Origin: Chloranthus sessilifolius | Lineage: Eukaryota > Streptophyta > Magnoliopsida > Chloranthales > Chloranthaceae | Direction: 5' to 3' | Assembly (NCBI GenBank): GCA_021018995.1 | Contig: CM037591.1 | Coordinates: forward strand, 73,249,901 to 73,313,900 | Length of the DNA: 64,000 nt | Part shown: in pieces, positions 23,701 through 34,978 of the stretch | How the letters are laid out: every line of letters begins with the position of its first letter | How positions within the stretch are numbered: the stretch's first letter is position 1 | The notes under the pieces: model-generated | Seen by the model: the letters and a program-made list of their open reading frames with translations, nothing else | Told to the model about the DNA's origin: nothing | The model's database searches: none | Translations under genes and position numbers: made by a program

Positions 23701-25592
23701 TAACGATTTACTTCTGATTCTGGGTTCCTTATGTTGTATTATTATTTTCTTTTAACTGATATATTTATCAACATTTGCAGATAAAACTACATCATATTAT
23801 GTCAAGACTAGGCTAGGCCAGGCCCAGAATTTTAAAACCAGGAATATGATTAATGGGAAGGAATTGAGCTGAGGGCTGACTTGACCTAGCCCGTTGACAC
23901 TCCTAAAATTTGGTATTGTTAGCCAACTCGGCTAGGAATGATATCATATCAACTCAAGTACGAAGAGTTGGCCAAGTTATACACCCAACCATTTTACTTG
24001 GAAAAGTCCTAGTAGACTTGGTATCGGGTGATTCAAAAACAAGTTTACTTAGCCAAGCCTAGCCGGCTTAGCCGAGTCTTTAAACTTTTGCCTAAATTAA
24101 TCCCTTTAGCCCAATGTATTGTTACCAATTCATTATCTTCTCATAGAAAGCAAGAATAATTTTTCATTTTAAAGCCATACCATTGCCTTTGAAGGGATGC
24201 ACTTGATAGCTACTGAGACAAGAAGCTTGGCAAGATCAATTCACCTTTGCAAAACCCACTCCGATTCTTGAATAAAAAGGAGGAACACCACTGTGTAAGC
24301 GACTAAAACAGAGAAATAGGAGTAAGAATAGCTATTCTATCAATTCCCAAGTATGAGAACATAAAGAGTGTAAACCATTGATCTTTTTACATCTTAAGTT
24401 CTTGATTCTTAAACAACCGATGGAAGCATCTATAAGGAAATCAAAAGGCAGAATCATAACCAAAAAACTCCTTAATACAAAACTAGAGCACTCTAAAAAA
24501 TAAGATCTCGTAGGCACACACACTAGTTGATAATTAACTGAAAGACTCAAGCTCTCTACACTCTATAGGGAGGAGCAACGAAGTATAGAAACAACTCAAT
24601 TAATGGAGTGTTGGCGGAAAATTTGAAAATAAGTGATTATAAGGGTTGAGCTGCACTCAAGCATGATTTGGTGTGGTAAGGAGCCATCTTACTGTGACCC
24701 AAAGAGTAAAAGGAGAGACCATGCCCTAGATCAAATCTACCAAGAAAATTAAGCTGCACTGAGGATGAAAAATTGTGGCCCAACTTAGTTTTACACAAAG
24801 CCCAAGATGCTATTAGGACTAAAAACTGGTCAGGTACGGTAAAATTTTTGGTTGTTGCCATGATTTTGTATATAAAATATCAGGCAGTTACCCTACACCA
24901 ATTCATACTTTAAACCCTCTGATGAGCATTGTTTTTGGCAGAGTAATTTTCATATAATGTTTAACCACTTGGAAATTTTGGATTAGCCAAAAAGTTCATA
25001 TAGGGTCCAAAAGTGGTATGGTGAGGGCTTTATCTTAGGCGTAGGGTGAGCTCTAACTGGTCCTAAAAGATATATTGCTAAGATTAATGGTTGATATTAC
25101 GAGTGGGATTTTAAATTGTATTTTCATTTGCTTATACTATGATGTATGAAGAAAACAACATGGTGTTTTACTTCAGTCCTTGTCTGGAGAGTTACTATTT
25201 TTACCCACTCACTTCTGTAATATAGATTTCTTCTTTTATTAAACTCTAATTGATATAACAAAGTGGACAATTGGTCTAGAAAATGAAAGATAATTAACAC
25301 CACTAACATGAGCATCAATCTAGAAACGAAAAAAATAAAATCAGGGCCCAAAATATCATAATAATAAGGGTGAAAGAATTAACAAATGAAGTTAGTACTA
25401 CTTATACCTCCAAGTGCTGCCGTATGTCATCACCACCATAATAAGAATAGATTTGGACAATGTGTCTTGAATATGCAACTCCTAGAAAATAGATAGTAAA
25501 TAATTTATTTTCACAATTATACTACTTATAACTCCAAGTTCAAAGGTCTTCCCTACTTCAATAAACTTACCAAATAAAGAGTCATCAGTCAT
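20795..25592 (-). CDS. Unrecognised small protein, 8 predicted exons, 162 aa
   Basis: I do not recognise the product. The model comes from splice sites and phase. Exons, 5' to 3': 25592-25571, 25481-25408, 23044-22953, 21934-21887, 21803-21757, 21258-21220, 21017-20960, 20903-20795. All junctions are GT-AG, the phases agree at every junction, and the 489 nt contain one Met start (MTDDSLFG) and one stop (TAA). Landmarks are VAYSRHIVQIYSYYGG, RVVAFVHGDDVIHKLF, EASKEKRRSQIAQ, and a basic, probably helical C-terminus running SFVKRLAPQFEAHAKWARKL. There is no signal peptide; one hydrophobic stretch (MVYSVLAVTVW) may be a buried helix. Earlier 5' exons are possible. A second frame is also open through the last exons (see rejected items), which lowers certainty about the exact protein. 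Confidence 0.55.
22138..22227 (-). pseudogene. PPR gene fragment
   Basis: The minus strand reads ATYNAMFKGLWEGNLLDKAY and continues EFMDRMNK before a stop. This is one pentatricopeptide-repeat unit (TYN..I.GLC..G...KA..F...M pattern). It stands alone inside an intron of the 162-aa gene, on the same strand, and is most likely a relic of an organellar RNA-binding PPR gene. Confidence 0.6.
22320..22360 (+). mobile_element. Possible CACTA-like terminus
   Basis: CACTACAAAAACAGAGGG matches the start of the mini-element at 60656 (CACTACAAAACAGGG), suggesting the same family. No opposite end was found. Confidence 0.3.
23195..23404. repeat. Two-copy direct repeat, period 119 bp
   Basis: Both copies (starting at 23195 and 23314) begin GAGAAGGGTGAATCA, share about 90 bp with a few substitutions, and end near CATGTTCGCTCTATTA. 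They lie between exons 2 and 3 of the 162-aa gene. Confidence 0.85.
23790..24080. repeat. Degenerate GGCCAGGC-type repeat
   Basis: Contains CTAGGCTAGGCCAGGCCC and CTAGCCCGTTGACACTCC, resembling the ends of the hAT-like element at 2509-2882, but the termini are not clear. The rest of the intron up to 25407 shows nothing I can support. Confidence 0.35.
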
Positions 25593-26147
25593 GACCGAGC
25601 ATTACATACAAAGTTTATACCAACACCGATTCAGAATAATCACAGTGGAACATCAAATGAAGAAAACAAAACAACAGAATGTCAGAAATGCAGACGAAGG
25701 AGTAAGGTCTGTTGAATAGGATGAAAATCCATGCTCATGGGAGCTGATCCTTGATTTAGGGCCCATGCAACGACCTTGGGCAAGTCAGATTTTGAGACTT
25801 TTCAGTCTCTGATGATCATTCTATTTTGAGGATTATTTAGTCAAATGAGCTGCAGTACCACTCACTTTTTGAGATCAAACTTTTTGAGAATGTTGAGACA
25901 TTATTTTTCTCCATACAAATATATGGAGGCTAGAGATGCACTACGCTGTTATGAGACTGTGACTAAAAGTGAAATGAGTAATCAAACTATGAGTACCAAT
26001 TCTGAGCTTCTAGACTAAACTGAGATTAAAATGGCATGGTAAACTAACCAGAGCTATCAAATTGGGATTTCAAACTGCATAGGAAACTGAGATTGAAAGT
26101 GAATGCTACCACATCCTCAATAGTTCAACATAAAAAGAACAGACTGG
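25593..26147. other. 5' flank of the 162-aa gene, no gene seen
   Basis: AT-rich region upstream of the predicted minus-strand start. No coding frame or clear promoter element was assigned. Confidence 0.35.
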
Positions 26148-26300
26148 CACTACGTGAAAATGGCACATAAACCACACCTGGAAATATATAAAGAATCACA
26201 GCCCAATCAGTGGTATAATAATCCACTGCCAAAATCGGTGGTTTATTATTATAAAACAGTGGTTTAATTACTTAATCCTCATCACGTGCAACTCTAACCC
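26148..26300 (+). mobile_element. CACTA-like left terminus
   Basis: CACTACGTGAAAATGGCACA begins at 26148. It is followed by subterminal words in both orientations, such as AGTGGTATAATAATCCACTG and CGGTGGTTTATTATTA. This is the arrangement of a CACTA (En/Spm) end. The right end was not found. Confidence 0.5.
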
Positions 26301-26329
26301 TCATCACGTGCCAAAACTATCAAGGTCCT

Positions 26330-26525
26330 ATATCCAAACTCTTCTCTCTTTAAAAACCGTTGTCTCCCTTATTCATCTCTTTTCTTTCTCTCTCAAACCC
26401 TAGCCTCTCTCCTCTTCCTCTCTCTCGACAAACCCTTTGCACAAGTTCGTCCAATCCATCTCAAACCCTAGCCTCTCCTCTTCCTCTTCCTCTTCCTCTC
26501 TCTCGACAAACCCTAGCTCATTGAA
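26330..26525 (+). repeat. Pyrimidine-rich leader-like region with tandem duplication
   Basis: A CT-rich stretch contains AAACCCTAGCCTCTC and CTCTCTCGACAAACCCT twice (from about 26395 and 26464). It looks like the 5' UTR of a plant transcription unit on the plus strand, perhaps carried by the CACTA-like element. No ORF follows; 26526-27358 has no feature I can support. Confidence 0.45.
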
Positions 26526-28679
26526 TCCATCCAATCTAGATATGTTTTACGGTTTTGATCTTGTGGAGAGGAGGATTTGAGATGGATTGCAAGCTGGTGA
26601 ATACAGATCTAGGCATGTTATATGATTTTTGGTTATATTTTGGTTGATTTTGAGTAGGATTTGAGATAGATTTGGTAATGGTGGGGATTTGCCCAACATT
26701 CATCAGACTTTGCTACTGATTTTTCATTGTTTTCTAGGATCCTGCGATGTTCTTAACCCTTAGATTCGTTCAATCAATTGGATCCATCGAATTCAACTAG
26801 ATCTGTTCAAAATCCATTCGAAAACCTCATTTTTTGAAGGATTTCTTAAGTTCGATCTAGGTTTTTTAACCTTATTCCACGGATCCGTTGTATATGATGA
26901 CTTAGTGGTATAAATGTTATCACTGTAGATGTTTAATCAATCCAGAGTTCAATTTATTTGTTTATTTTTATTTCGATGGTGATATTTTGGGAATTTTGTG
27001 GTCTATTGTTGAGATTTTAGAAATTATGGGGCAATTTTCTTTATAAGGCCCATTTTCTTTAAAAGGTTCCATTTACACAGGACATCCCCCCTATTTTCTT
27101 TATAAGGCTCCATTTACATGCACACACATCTATAGGACCTTATAGGCATCTAATGGGGTATAGAAGGATTTTGTCCTTTTTTCTTCTATATAGTAGTAGG
27201 CTATTGAGGATGCTATACAAAATTATGTGAATACAAATTTGTGAACCAAAATCCTTATAACAAAAGTTTCTTATTATTTTATTTTCTAAATAGGATGTAT
27301 TTCAATTTTTCATATTGAGTTACACACATATTAATGCTTGTATTTATAATTGTACATGTCGATTGTTGGGATCCTGCCTTGTGTTCAAAATGGGGTTTAA
27401 AATCAGACAATTAAAGAGTCTATAGGTAGCACACACCAAGGCAGCCTCACACACAGTCCTGCAAGTATTTAGGGCCTGCTGTTGCAAGTTTTGAAACAAA
27501 GTAAGTAAGGGTATGTGCACAGGGAAATGTTGCTGAAAATTAGGCAAATCTCCAGATCTGTGGTGGATCTGGCACCCTTCCTAATGCTAAAACAGTAAAA
27601 GAAAGAGGAGAGGTTTAAGGGGTTGCCACTTTTAAATTAAACTACAAAAATAAGTAGGATTGCAGAAACGGATGTTAGGATTCAATCCAGAGTACAGATC
27701 TTGCAGTGAAGGGGAATTAAACACAGAAAATGGGGAGAAGCAGCTTGGAGTTTGGTCTTGCTGCAATTAGGTTGAGCTGCTATGGTTACAGAGAGTTTAG
27801 AGTACACCAATCCCTCATCTGGCCATAGACACAGTTGCAGGGTAGAAGAATCTACTCTAAACCAAAGGGTTGAACTAATCTTAAGGGTATGATCTATCCA
27901 CTTTAATGGTCATAGATCATCCTATAGACTTCCTCCAAATCAAAGGATTAAAGTAGAAGAATTCAATTTAGACCAAAGGTTTGACTTGATCTTAAGGCTA
28001 TGATCTATCTACTTTAATGGTCACAGATCATCCTAGGGATTTCCCTCAAATCAAAGGTTTCAATTAGAGCATTATAACCACTGCAAATGCTGCAATTACT
28101 AGGCTACAGACACAGGAAATTGCAGGAGCATCAGATCTAGGGAGATCAAATGGCATCCAAGAGGTCTACCAGTTAAGTGGGTAAACTATTCTCATCTACA
28201 CAAAGCCGATCGAGCACCAAATGAAACCAAAGGAACTATAGATCTAATTACAACAATTAAACCAACATTATATTGAATTAAAATGATTATATAATGAAAT
28301 GTCCTCAGATTTACAGTCTGTGCATCATCTAACCCTCAATAACACTCTCAGCTCTCCCTAATTACAGATTCGACCTCACCCTTTGCTGCTCTTAAGAAAT
28401 TAGTCAACCATAGTTGGGCTAAAGGAAAGAATTAGAGAATTTCGCTGCAAGCTCTGGTTTCCAGAATTGATCCCCATTTTTTCTGATGGCTTTCTTTCTT
28501 CTTATAGCTTTCTCCTCTAGCCTCAGATCTAATTTTTCCTGCCAAGTACAACTTCCAGAATAATCCTATTATTCTCGCCTTTATTCTCTTTCTAGAAGGC
28601 TCTTTAGTTCGTTAGAGTTGGGGGAGAGCACATGGGTCGGTTAGGGTTTCCCAAGGCACTTCTAGAAGCCTCGCGCCGG

Positions 28680-31075
28680 TGTTGCGACCCCAGATGTGCT
28701 TACTTTATTTGTTGGTGGTAAAAGCAATTTAAAATCAAAGTAAAATAGGGGATGAAATCAGCACAACTGAGAAATCCTAGACCTGCAAGATACAGGGTCC
28801 ATTTGTAGCAAGTTTCGATAAGTAAGAGTTTGTCCCACAGGGAAAGTGATCTACAGCTCCAAGGGAGCCATCTCTAGTAGTCCCTCTAGATCTGACTATG
28901 GATCTGACAGTCCTAAAAGGAGGGGAGTTTAGGGTCACTTATTCTAAGTATCCTAAGGTAGCCTAATGAATTAACTATAGAAAGGGTTGAGAAGATGGAT
29001 GGAGTGTGGGAAAATAAATATAAAAGGGTGAGAAGTATGCTATTGGGTTCAGATCTGCTGGAATTTATGACTCAGATCTAGGTTTGCTGGTATAGAAATC
29101 CTGTCCAATGGCTACATTATCACCAAAGAGGAGAAAGAATCCAACTCATCTCTGTGCCATGATCCAATCTCTTAAGGTTATAATCTGTCCACTTAAATGG
29201 TCACAGACTATCCCATAGGGGAACCACAATCCAGAGATGGGTCAAAATAAGTTTATCATTGTAGGCACTACTTCATCTAGGCTACAAGCTCAAGAATCAA
29301 TAGGGAACCTCAACCTCTAGAGCTATATGTGTGGGGCTAAGGCTGTATAAGACCATGATAGCCCAGACACATAGAACCAGCAAGAGGTTGAGTACCACCT
29401 TAGATCTAGCTGTCCATTGCTTGAGTGGGACTACAATGGTCCAGTCATAAGCCTACAATCTCCATAATCAGATCAGATCTGCCATCTGATGGCGGGTATA
29501 TGCTAATATAGGGGAGTCTACCTCTGTATAATCTCCTACCAGGCTACAAGCTCAGGCTCGGAGAAGAAGGATCTATTTTGGATCGGCGGATTGGATTCAC
29601 CCTAAGGCTATAACCTGTCCACTTGAATGGTCATAAACTATCCCAGAGGCTATCCTCCTCACGGAGCCCAAAATAAAATAAGAATATTGCTGCCACCACT
29701 ATGGTCACAAGGCTACCAGCTCAGGCTTCCATGGGGATTTCAGATCTAGTGGATCCTGTGGTGGGGCTAAGGCTGTATCGGACCATGATAGCTCAGACAC
29801 ACAGGTCACTTGGATCTGAATGGATCCTTAGAATCAGTCCTCCATTGCTTTGAATCACAGCCAAAGCAATGGCGGATCACAAGGTAGCAGCCTTGCACAG
29901 AGCAGCTCACAAACACATGAATCCTAGAAAAGTACAACACCCAATCACAAATTCCATTAATCTAATCTCAATAAACATACATAGGCATGGCCAGCAAGTG
30001 CTGGGCCATGTAGAGAAGAAAAAGAAAAAGGAAAACTACTTACAACTACTAAAGAACAGAAAAGAAAATGATCTCAGATCTCTTATCAGTGATAAGGTCT
30101 GAGCTCTTCCAGGGGTCTAAGTCTAAAATGTTTTTCTAAACCTAAACCAGGCTTAGGTTTATATAGCAGTGGGTGTGGCGGCGCATTAGGGTTAGGAAAC
30201 CCTAATTTTAGCGATGCCGCGTGGCCTATTAATGATCCTTAGATGCCTCGGGGCGCATGCACGGAGATTTAAGCGTGGGAGTGCGTGCCCTAATCGTTGG
30301 AAATCTCCAGAATGTCCTCTACAGAATGATGGAAGTTGGAGTTCAGAGCTTCGCCAGGTTGCAGTCGATTCCCAGACTTGTCGCGTGGTAGCACTGACTT
30401 CCCGAGGATGAGTTAGAATTAAAACTTCAGACGTCGCGGGGTTGCAGCTTCTTGATGCTTTGAGCAGTCGCGAGGTAGATAGTTAAGCTCTCGCTGGATT
30501 GAGCTTCGCAAGGTTGGATTGCTACTTGTGAATAACGCGAGAACTGTGCGAGCATTCCATTTCACAATAGATCTTCGCGAGGTTAATTTTAGCTTCGCGA
30601 GGCTGCTTTCTTCCTGAACAGCGCGAGAAGTTCACTTCTTAATGGAACTTCCCGAGGATCCTCCCCGATAGCTTTGAGGCTTTTCTAAACTACGCGACAG
30701 GTTCTCTTGACATTTGCATCCCGTGGCTACTGCGTGACAGCTGCGCGAGGCAGGATTCTGAAGCTAGTCTGTCACTCAACTGTGCGAGAAGTTGTTGTGA
30801 AATCTTAGGACTTCGCGAGGACTATGCGAAGCATATTTTTCTGAATCCTCTGGAGCTTTGTCAGCTGCGCGAGGCTTACCTCAGGTCTGGATTCATGGCT
30901 CATTCTTCTAAGGGACTTCTGGTGCCAATCATGGGCTCCTTAACAGGATTTATGGCCTTATTGCACTGCTATTTATTATCTACAGAAAATACTTAACAAA
31001 CCTTTATTAGCTGGCTAAGGGTCTAATCAAAAGTTAAGTTAAGGGGTGAAAAGTGTTACTTTTTAGGTCTTAACA
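28680..31075 (-). mobile_element. Solo LTR C inside the element A 3' LTR
   Basis: Starts TGTTGCGACC and ends TCTTAACA, flanked by GCCGG on both sides (28675-28679 and 31076-31080). The organisation is the same as the A and B LTRs: GCAAGT-like and CACAGGG modules in the low half, and a short-motif array in the high half. The orientation is therefore taken as minus. No internal region or second LTR is present, so it is the product of LTR-LTR recombination. Confidence 0.9.
30345..30880. repeat. TTCGCGAGG motif array in LTR C
   Basis: About 15 to 18 near-copies of a 9-10 bp word, consensus TTCGCGAGG(T/C)T, occur in roughly 530 bp. Examples are at about 30470, 30573, 30592, 30620, 30742, 30811 and 30865. 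The core CTCGCGAG is palindromic, so copies can be read on both strands. Spacing is irregular, so this is not a simple tandem repeat. Confidence 0.85.
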
Positions 31076-31154
31076 GCCGGTCACCAAGGTGCCTCGGTTT
31101 GCATGCAACAGGTCACCAACTTGCAGCGTGTACACAGCTGCTTTTCTGGAAAGT

Positions 31155-31552
31155 GTTTAAATCGATTTCGATAGGTTGAAGAGGCTTTCAATAGGTTGAA
31201 ATCAAGTACTTTGGTCCTTTCGCTAGGATTCAGGATCCTATCGAAAGGTTCCGATAGGTTGAATCCTGCAATTAGAGCTTCAGCATCTGCAGCCTTCATT
31301 TGATGCTTTCGATAGGTTGAAGGATCCTTTCGACAGGTTGAGCTCTTGCGCAATTGATTTCGATAGGTGTTCAGACTTTTCAATAGGTTCTGTTCAAGCT
31401 CAAACAACCATTTGATAGGATGCCCCCTTATTGTTTTCGACTGCACGATAGGTTCTGGATCCTGTCGAATTCTCCCCATCTTGACGATTTCTTCCTTTTT
31501 TAGCCTTCAGATCCTATCGATAGGTTGCAATAACCTATCGATAGGTTATTTT
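31155..31552. repeat. TTCGATAGG motif array in the U3 of element A 3' LTR
   Basis: Roughly 14 near-copies of TTCGATAGGTT or its complement. Near 31513-31550 are two copies of the full palindrome CCTATCGATAGG separated by a short spacer. The same array is in the other A LTR at 54980-55257. Confidence 0.9.
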
Positions 31553-31822
31553 CAGCCTGTCTTTCCTTTTTTCTGCGCGACTTTGCTGTTGCTGCCTGCC
31601 CCAAGTGGGCATTGGTGTGGGGCCCTTCTGTGTGCCATAGTTGGGTCAGAGCTGTGGTAAGAGATGGACCTTCTTGTGGAGCACTTAAGGGTGGATTTCT
31701 GCACTATGACTTCTTATTACTGCTATCTACAAAACATTCTCAACAAGCACTTATTAGTCTATTCACAGGTTTATCAAAGGTCAGGTTAAATGGTGAAAAA
31801 TGATATTTTTCACTGCTTAACA

Positions 31823-31839
31823 CACCCCCAAACCTAAAC
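31823..31839 (-). promoter_or_regulatory. Element A polypurine tract
   Basis: On the minus strand this reads TTTAGGTTTGGGGGTG, directly before the 3' LTR. This is the expected position and composition for the plus-strand primer of a Ty3/gypsy element. Confidence 0.85.
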
Positions 31840-33407
31840 TTTGTTAATCCCTGAGCATGAGTACTAAAATGCCACTTTTGTAGGGAGCACAGATGCATTT
31901 AGCATATGCATCAAGCCTTTTAAACCCCTAGGTGATCCCTAGTGGAGGAGTGAAGTCTCCTGAGGGTTTTCAATGAAGGTACCCACAAACTTCTCCAATA
32001 AAAGGAGTTAATACTCATGCAGCATGCTAAAACAGCGTTTAAGTGAATAAAATAAATTCCACACCATTTCCATTCAATTTTAGAGGGCTTTTAGCAGAAA
32101 AAGCACCATTTCAAAACATGAAATTCTGTTGTAGTTCCTTCATTATCAGTCAGTTCATGTCAAGGCATTGTTTTAGAAAATTGATGCAGAGGTCACTTTT
32201 AATTTGAGAAATCTGTTTTGATAATACCCCAAACAACTTAATTTTAGGCCCAAATCTTACCAGGGCTGTTTACTCACAGCAAAAATAGAAAGGTGTATCA
32301 TTTCACATAGCTCAAGAGCAGTTACAGCCCTAAAATAGGACTGCAAGCATGAGCATAGACATTGCTCTAACTCCTGAAATTTTCTAATTCTCTTCACCAT
32401 AGATTAAACAAATTCTCATCTCCACATGACAACTCAATCTATTTCAGATCAGTAAGGTCTTTTTATTAGGTTGTAATGTGGCTTATGGGTGAAATTTGTA
32501 AAAGAATAAAGGGTATAATAGGATTCAAAATTGAGAAATCAGTAAAAGTGAGGAGGTGACATGTACACCTTCTTCATTTTCTTTTTGAATTTGCATACTT
32601 GAAGTGATTAGCTTCATCAGGTTCTTATCTTCTTGTAGATTTTCAAATGAAGTGACTTCTATTTTATTTTATTTTTATTTTATTTTATTTATTATTATTT
32701 TTTTTTTCACAAGCTGGAATGCCACAACACCACCAAATGTGCTTCCTTCTTTTTCAACCAATCATCAAACCTTTCTCCTCTAACCTCACTTCTCCTCCTT
32801 TTTCTTGACTTCTCAGATTGAGCGTGAACTGAAACAAGTCAAAAGGTTTTGGGTTCAAATTTTTTGGTTTTCATAAAAGAAAACTGAAATTTTTAGGGCT
32901 TAAATGGTGTGTATCAAGGGTAGTTCAAAGGTGGGACATTTTAAGCTCAAACTATCCAATGGATGACCTTACTTCATGTCCTCAATGTCATTAATGCTGT
33001 CAAGCTGTTTTAACTTAGATTTGCCTAACTTCTAGTGGGTTAAATTAGATCCAATCAGTCCTTAGAGCAGAAAAAAAATTGCTAAGACACTCTTCAAAGA
33101 ATTTTTATTTTTTTAAAATCTTTTTTAGTCCCAAATCTCACTAGATATGGCCTTCCATCAAATTACTGGGGTGTATCCTTACAGTTTTCTCTCATTTCAG
33201 GTTCACTACACATCTATTTTCTGAAAATTCTTGACATTTGCTTCATGAAAAATGTTAAAACTACAGCTCAATTCAGTTTTTAAAAGTTTTTAATTTCCTC
33301 TTTTTCCAAAGATCAGGTGGGAATCAGGTGGGAAATAACTTTATTTTCACAAACTTTTTCAACATAGCTGCACTAGCATTAACTCATTTCATTGGCACAC
33401 TTGTCAT
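31840..33407. other. Non-coding segment between the two polypurine tracts of element A
   Basis: No coding frame, but strongly similar to 39215-40728 in element B (shared words include AAACCCCTAGGTGATCCCTA). It is a conserved non-coding module rather than random decay. Confidence 0.75.
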
Positions 33408-33422
33408 ACCCCCAAACCTAAA
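33408..33422 (-). promoter_or_regulatory. Second polypurine tract of element A
   Basis: The minus strand reads TTTAGGTTTGGGGGT, identical over 15 bases to the core of the 3' PPT at 31823-31839, about 1.58 kb upstream of it. Element B has the same duplication at 40729-40744. Confidence 0.7.
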
Positions 33423-33780
33423 TTAAATAGTGTCCTCACTGTTTTAACATATTGGATGTAGCAGTGAACAACCAAGACATAATATTAAAAGCAAAGGGGC
33501 ACTGAAATTGCCAAACATGCAGTACACAGAAATAAAACAACCATCATAAAAAGAGAATACTAACAAGGTATTTCATTATAAATATGATAAAACAACAATT
33601 ACAAAGCAAATGTACGACAAATTTGAGAATAAGATCTACATATTGGTAAAATATTCTTCTACAGACACAAAGACCTTTCTCCTGGCTCAGGGATATCCTC
33701 AACCTGCTTCATGTGGAAGAGGAACTGCAAGCCAGGAGGGGGGGAAGAAAAGGAAAAAGAAGAAAAGAAGAAAATAAGCG

Positions 33781-34017
33781 TCAGGGGGTGGGTGGTGGAG
33801 TAGCTGAAGAAGATGGGGGTGGTGATGCAGGTGGTTCGGTCTTCTGCCACTTCTTCTTTCTCTTTTCTTCTTTCTTCTCCTCCTTAGCGAGGATTCGCTG
33901 CACTTCTTTGTACTCATCCCATAAAAATTGCAAGGGATCAGGCTCGACTGGTAGTGGCGGTGGTGGCCAGACGGGGTAGAACTTGGTCAGCAAGTCTTTG
34001 GGTTTGTCGTCTGCCAT
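33781..34017 (-). CDS. Small extra ORF of element A (78 aa), unknown function
   Basis: Starts MADDKPKDLLTKFYP at 34017. A Pro-rich stretch (WPPPPLPVEPDP) follows, then a Lys/Glu-rich, probably helical or coiled segment (residues about 38-60) and a Pro/Ser tail. It occupies the same slot as the large ORF of element B (between integrase and the second PPT), but I see no clear sequence similarity. It could be the remnant of a longer protein. Confidence 0.4.
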   Translation of the reverse strand: MADDKPKDLLTKFYPVWPPPPLPVEPDPLQFLWDEYKEVQRILAKEEKKEEKRKKKWQKTEPPASPPPSSSATPPPTP

Positions 34018-34397
34018 GATTAGGGTTATGGAAGGGCTGAAGAGGCCAGGAGGGAATGGATGTGAAAGGACTGGACGAGGCTAATATTTAAAGCACATGG
34101 CCGATAGAATATGAATCAGTATAATAAATTGTTCGCATTCTTCCAAGCTTAATTGTTGAAAATGAAAGTGGGAATAAATGGAGCGGTGGTTGTTGTATGG
34201 GAAATAGAACGCGGACTGCATGTTGGGCTATTTTTAGCAATGGTGGTTAAGTCAAGGAAGTATGCGCAATGAATGTTGAGACCCCAATTTGTGGATAAGG
34301 ATGAAAACGCGCTTCGACAGGGTTGGCTCTGTAACAGCGACAAATGAGGAAGAGAGAGCTAGGGTTTGCAGTAGGTGTTGAATGGAGGAGACCTGAC

Positions 34398-34752
34398 CTA
34401 ACGATAGGTTTATAAAGGATGAAAAAAATGAGTTCGATAGGATGAGCTGAGTGATTTGAATAGGATGAATTGAATCATTTTGATAGGTCAAAGAGTCCTA
34501 TCAAACGCTATAGAAGTACAACATGCAGATAGAATACTTCGATAGGTCAATCCTTCCTATCGATAGGTTTATGAAGTGCCTGATTCATCCTTTCGATAGG
34601 TTTCCAATAAGTATCCAGATCCTATCAAAAGCGTCTGTCTGACCTTTTGAACCTATCGAAAAGTTGTTTTCACCTATCGACAAGTCTCATTGCCTATCGA
34701 AATCCTCAAATGACCTATCGAAATCCTCAAATGACTTATCGACAGGTCCCAA
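34398..34752. repeat. Internal TTCGATAGG array of element A
   Basis: About 14 near-copies of CGATAGG/CCTATCG, including a perfect CCTATCGATAGG near 34556 and a tandem copy of CCTATCGAAATCCTCAAATGA-type sequence at 34692-34738. It lies between the integrase end (34979) and the extra ORF start (34017). Confidence 0.85.
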
Positions 34753-34978
34753 ATGTCCATTAAAACTATATTTTCGTGCAGTGCTCAGCCTCAGCACTCA
34801 GCAAACTCTTTTGTTGTGCTTCCATTCACTATGTTTTCATTATTTACACACTCCCATGGTCCCTGGATTATTGGCAAGATCGAGTTGATGACCTAATCCT
34901 AACAATCTTATTGTAAATGAACGCAACAGAATAAGACTGAACAAAATCAAACTATAGTACATATGATACATACTGAAA

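Larger units (their letters stand above)
27364..31822 (-). repeat. Element A 3' LTR, interrupted by solo LTR C
   Basis: It matches the LTR at 53585-55530 on both sides of a 2.4-kb insertion (28680-31075). Without the insertion and its duplicated 5 bp it is about 2.06 kb. U3 is at the high-coordinate end and carries the TTCGATAGG array (31155-31552). Confidence 0.92.

Noticed and set aside
31155-31552. CRISPR-like array because of many short repeats.
   Set aside because: Spacing is irregular, the repeats are only 9-12 bp, and the array lies in a plant LTR.
33713-33979. Plus-strand 88-codon frame rich in Gly/Arg/Lys.
   Set aside because: It is the complement of the small minus-strand ORF of element A and has no independent support.
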